Shown: positions 61,186-64,000 of the stretch, in pieces | Layout: every line of letters starts with the position of its first letter | How positions within the stretch are numbered: the stretch's first letter is position 1 | NCBI RefSeq assembly: GCF_009730915.1 | Contig: NC_052473.1 | Location: 18,744,100 to 18,808,099 of the forward strand | From: Dioscorea cayenensis subsp. rotundata | Lineage: Eukaryota; Streptophyta; Magnoliopsida; Dioscoreales; Dioscoreaceae | Direction of reading: 5' to 3' | DNA: 64,000 nt | Made by a program: the position numbers and the translations under genes | Notes under the pieces: model-generated | Told to the model about the DNA's origin: nothing | The model's input: only the letters and a program-made list of their open reading frames with translations | Databases searched by the model: none

Positions 61186-62178
61186 ATGATCCGAAAACCA
61201 ATCTCCATCATCGTCGTCGCTCTCCATCTCTTCACCGTCGCCGCTGCCACGGCGATCGGATCCGATCACTGCGATATCGGATCCCTCCCGGATCCGAGAA
61301 CACTCCGGCCCGATCGCCTCACAGTCCTCATCAGCGGCTACTCAGAGCACCGCCTCCCTCTCCTCCGCTCCCTCACCACCCTCTACTCCTCCCTACCCTA
61401 CGTCGCCGCCGTCCTCATCCTCTGGGGAAACCCACAAACCCCATCCGAAACCCTAACTGCCGCCATCCCCACCAGCGACGGCGCACCGATTTCGCTAATC
61501 CGCCACCCAGACAGCTCCCTCAACGCCCGATTCCTCCCCCGCGCTGCCATCCGCACTCGCGCCGTCGCCGTGTGCGACGACGACATAGACCCTGATCCCG
61601 ACGCCCTCGCCCTCGCCTTCTCCCAATGGCTCGCCCATGAACGTGCTCTCATCGGCTTCTTCGCTCGATCCCACGCCTTCGACCTCGAATCCAAGACCTG
61701 GATCTACACCGTCCACCGCGACCGCTACTCCATCGTGCTGACGAAGCTGATGATCCTGAGAACGGAGTACTTGCAGCGTTACAGCTGCTGGAGCGAGCTG
61801 AGGGAGGCGAGGGGATTGGTGGAGAGGGAGAGGAACTGCGAGGATATACTGATGAACTTCGTGGCCGCGATGGAGGGAGGAGAAGGACCGGTGCTGGTGC
61901 AGGGTAAGGTTAGGGACTGGGGTGACCCGCGGAACAATGGAACGTTGCCTGCCTCGATATCAGGTGAGATTGAGGACCAGGAGGAGATCAGACGGGTGGG
62001 GTTGAGTATCAGAAGAGATCATTGGAAAAGGCGAGGAGAGTGTATCAGAGAGTTTCATTGGATGCTGGGTGTGATGCCTCTCAGGTACAGTTATGGTAAA
62101 GTGGTGGAAGGGGCTGGCGAGCAGGGGCTTTGTAACAAGGGTGGCAAGCTGGTTTACTGTGATAATCAACATTACTAG
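61186..62178 (+). CDS. GT64-family glycosyltransferase (exostosin C-terminal-like)
   Basis: Single exon, 330 residues, starting at the ATG at 61186 (an upstream in-frame GTG at 61180 is not a likely start). Residues 7-24 form a hydrophobic signal anchor typical of Golgi type II proteins. The GT64 region has LTVLISGYSEHRLPLL, the metal-binding acidic motif CDDDID (Asp 131-133), LTKLMIL near the middle, NCEDILMNFV, and the closing block RGECIREFHWMLGVMPLRYSYGKV then GEQGLC. Plant GT64 enzymes known to me act in glycosyl inositol phosphoceramide glycosylation (GMT1, GINT1) or are of unsettled role. I cannot say which subclass this is. GC content is high in the first half. Confidence 0.88.
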   Translation: MIRKPISIIVVALHLFTVAAATAIGSDHCDIGSLPDPRTLRPDRLTVLISGYSEHRLPLLRSLTTLYSSLPYVAAVLILWGNPQTPSETLTAAIPTSDGAPISLIRHPDSSLNARFLPRAAIRTRAVAVCDDDIDPDPDALALAFSQWLAHERALIGFFARSHAFDLESKTWIYTVHRDRYSIVLTKLMILRTEYLQRYSCWSELREARGLVERERNCEDILMNFVAAMEGGEGPVLVQGKVRDWGDPRNNGTLPASISGEIEDQEEIRRVGLSIRRDHWKRRGECIREFHWMLGVMPLRYSYGKVVEGAGEQGLCNKGGKLVYCDNQHY

Positions 62179-62474
62179 TGGTACCAACTAGCACGCTAGT
62201 TTATTCACTATTATTTATTATTAAAGAGATTTGGAAAATATTATTTTGTCAAATGAATGTGTGTATATTTGCAATGTGAGAGTTCATACATAATTGATCT
62301 CTTCAAAGAAATATATATATATATATAATTGGTGGATAAAAAATAAATATATTTGAATAATTCAAGCATCAAAATGGATGTATTTGTTTCGTTGATCACA
62401 ATCATATCTGACTATTTCACATACAAACATGCAGGGTGATCCAACTGACCTGATTATTGATTATTGATTATTGA
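62179..62474. other. Convergent 3' spacer
   Basis: 3' flanks of the GT64 gene (+) and the nucleoporin gene (-), with a short (TA)n tract at about 62310-62327. Confidence 0.5.
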
Positions 62475-63963
62475 TCATTGATCCTGCTGCATTTCTTCTC
62501 CAAGGGAAGCAGCTACTGCATCTTCAGAGTCCAACTTCACCTGCCCAGATCAAAGTTGCAAGATATTTTACAAATCATACATCAGATCGACAAAGATCAC
62601 AATAAAGATTGAAATCTATCTACCTGCTTCAGATGGTTGCGTAACGCGCTTTCTAATAGCCGCTTGAGCTTGTCGCATTGATCAACCATATGTCCAGCAC
62701 TCTGCAACTCCTCTAGTTGGCACCAGAGCCGTTCGATGGCTACATATGGGAACCAAACAGCAGACATTTTCTTTCTATTTATCACGTCAGCTGGTCTCTG
62801 TAGACGATGAATTAAAAGTCTTGGTCCAGTTAACCAAGTGCATATAGAGGATGGAGTAGATAGATGAATGATTAATGTACACTAACAAATTCAGGCAGTT
62901 AGCGGAGCACTCACCAGAGTAGCAAGGGAATCTAGGTACTCGAGCAGCAGATTGGTAGCTTCAGCTAGTCTGCCATAGTCTACATAAAGACGGAACAGCG
63001 ATGCCGGATCTGATTCTTGACCTGTCATCCCCCACGATGCCACCCTCCGACTACCCTATCATACCAGAAACATTGATCGAGTCTATGAATTGTTCCACTA
63101 AATTTTCAAATCAGGAAAATGTAACTCTGCACCCAAGGTACACAAATTTTTAACGCTAATCAATTAATCATCATCTACATCAGATTGATAGCCTGCAGCC
63201 AACAATTGTCTACAACAAACAAGTCTTGAGAAGCTCAGTGAAGACTATCTCTAGGTTAACTTATCAACCAAACAGCGGTTGTAATAAAAAAGAGAAAGCA
63301 AGCTAAACTTCACATTCCAAATATGCTCAATCAGAAAGAAATTTATCTATACAGTAATAAGTAGAGATCAAATTACTGAGAAAGGACATTGAATTGGAAG
63401 AAGAAATGAAAACAAGCACATAAAGAAAAGCGAGAACGGTTAACAGATAAAGCTTTCGAAACAAGAAGATTTCCTTGATTGATAATAACTTCAAAATATC
63501 CCCAGAATAATCAAATCATAATTCTGCAGTTACCTTAAACATATGGACCAACCAAAGGGGAAGCTCAATCTGAGGATCGGTATGCAGAAGAGACTCAGCT
63601 ACAACAACTGGTAATTGAGGGTGTAACTTCTTGAACTTCTCCTGTGAGAACAAAAAATATTATTAAAGCAGACGATAACTATGTCTGTACTCAATGAGGA
63701 GAAAGAGCCCGATTGGGTTGTTGTGGTTCAATTCCCAATGTGCCAAAGCGGCCCTCTGGATTTAATAAATGATATAGAGGAACTTCAACCAGATATTAAA
63801 GCATAAAAGAAATAGCTCAAAGAAAACTCGAGACAAAAAAAGTACAAGTGAAGAGAATTGAAAATAATAAAGAAAGAAGGGAAGTATCTTGAAGTGTGTA
63901 CATACGATATAAAGCTCAAGTATTTCCCATTGGCTGCTTCCCTTAAATTGTTGTATTGCAAAG
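62475..63963 (-). CDS. NUP160: Nucleoporin NUP160, C-terminal exons (partial, runs off the window)
   Basis: Five 3' exons: 63963-63906, 63641-63534, 63055-62915, 62797-62624, 62540-62475 (stop TGA). They read FAIQQFKGSSQWEILELYI, then EKFKKLHPQLPVVVAESLLHTDPQIELPLWLVHMFK, SLFRLYVDYGRLAEATNLLLEYLDSLA, VWFPYVAIERLWCQLEELQ and a final acidic end. The alpha-helical tail and the motif order LYVDYG ... LLLEY ... VWFPY match the C terminus of NUP160, a scaffold subunit of the Nup107-160 (Y) complex of the nuclear pore. The Arabidopsis orthologue is SAR1/NUP160. The N-terminal beta-propeller part lies beyond the window end. Confidence 0.85.
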
Positions 63964-64000
63964 CTAGCATTTAATTTGCTGCTAAAATTTGTTTCATCAT

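Noticed and set aside
61119-61595. 158-residue Arg/Pro/His-rich open frame overlapping the GT64 gene
   Set aside because: Out-of-frame shadow of GC-rich coding sequence.
1-64000. Search by eye for tRNA, rRNA, snoRNA and microRNA genes
   Set aside because: Only SINE-type A/B boxes were found; no full cloverleaf, box C/D pair or convincing hairpin precursor could be supported without a folding program.

Overview
This window is plant nuclear DNA. Genes carry many short GT-AG introns, AT-rich spacers full of (TA)n tracts, and Ty3/Gypsy, LINE, SINE and Mutator-like relics. Several genes have very GC-rich coding starts (EXO70, the pseudouridine synthase, the second SAUR, the GT64 gene) beside AT-rich ones, which is typical of monocots. 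A non-grass monocot is my best guess; the genus cannot be told from sequence alone.

Layout. 1-11.3 kb is a retroelement pile: two Tekay/Del-like elements with long LTRs (about 451-4304 and 5279-8013), then the 3' half of a second chromovirus (RT, RNase H, integrase, chromodomain) abutting a truncated MAP-kinase-like pseudogene (11348-12103). 12.7-15.3 kb is a 5'-truncated LINE on the minus strand. 15.3-18.2 kb is spacer with an inverted partial copy of the next gene and a tRNA-derived SINE with a perfect 17-bp target duplication. From 18.2 to 47.7 kb six host genes all lie on the minus strand: an ABC1-kinase/beta-lactamase fusion (18 exons), EXO70 (3 exons), SF3B1 (one coding exon plus a leader intron), the BUD23/RID2 18S rRNA methyltransferase (9 exons), acidic ribosomal protein P3 (2 exons), and a BTL1-like adenine nucleotide carrier (5 exons). 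48-53 kb is accessory DNA with a decayed two-gene Mutator-like element (a mudrA-like transposase and a convergent Ulp1-like ORF) and three arrays of one 20-bp minisatellite. 53.5-64 kb holds an RluA-type pseudouridine synthase (+, 9 exons), a divergent pair of SAUR genes, a single-exon GT64 glycosyltransferase (+), and the 3' end of NUP160 (-), cut by the window edge.

How the genes relate. They are mostly unlinked housekeeping functions: splicing (SF3B1), ribosome biogenesis and translation (BUD23, P3, pseudouridine synthase), vesicle tethering (EXO70), nuclear transport (NUP160), organelle transport and lipid or quinone-type kinase biology (BTL1-like, ABC1K), sphingolipid or wall glycosylation (GT64) and auxin response (SAURs). 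There is no operon-like cluster. No convincing new multi-gene system was found. The most unusual structure is the Mutator-like relic, whose minisatellite arrays change orientation with the direction of the gene they sit in.

Exon borders were read by eye from GT-AG sites and reading frame. Summed coding lengths were checked to be multiples of three for every complete multi-exon gene.
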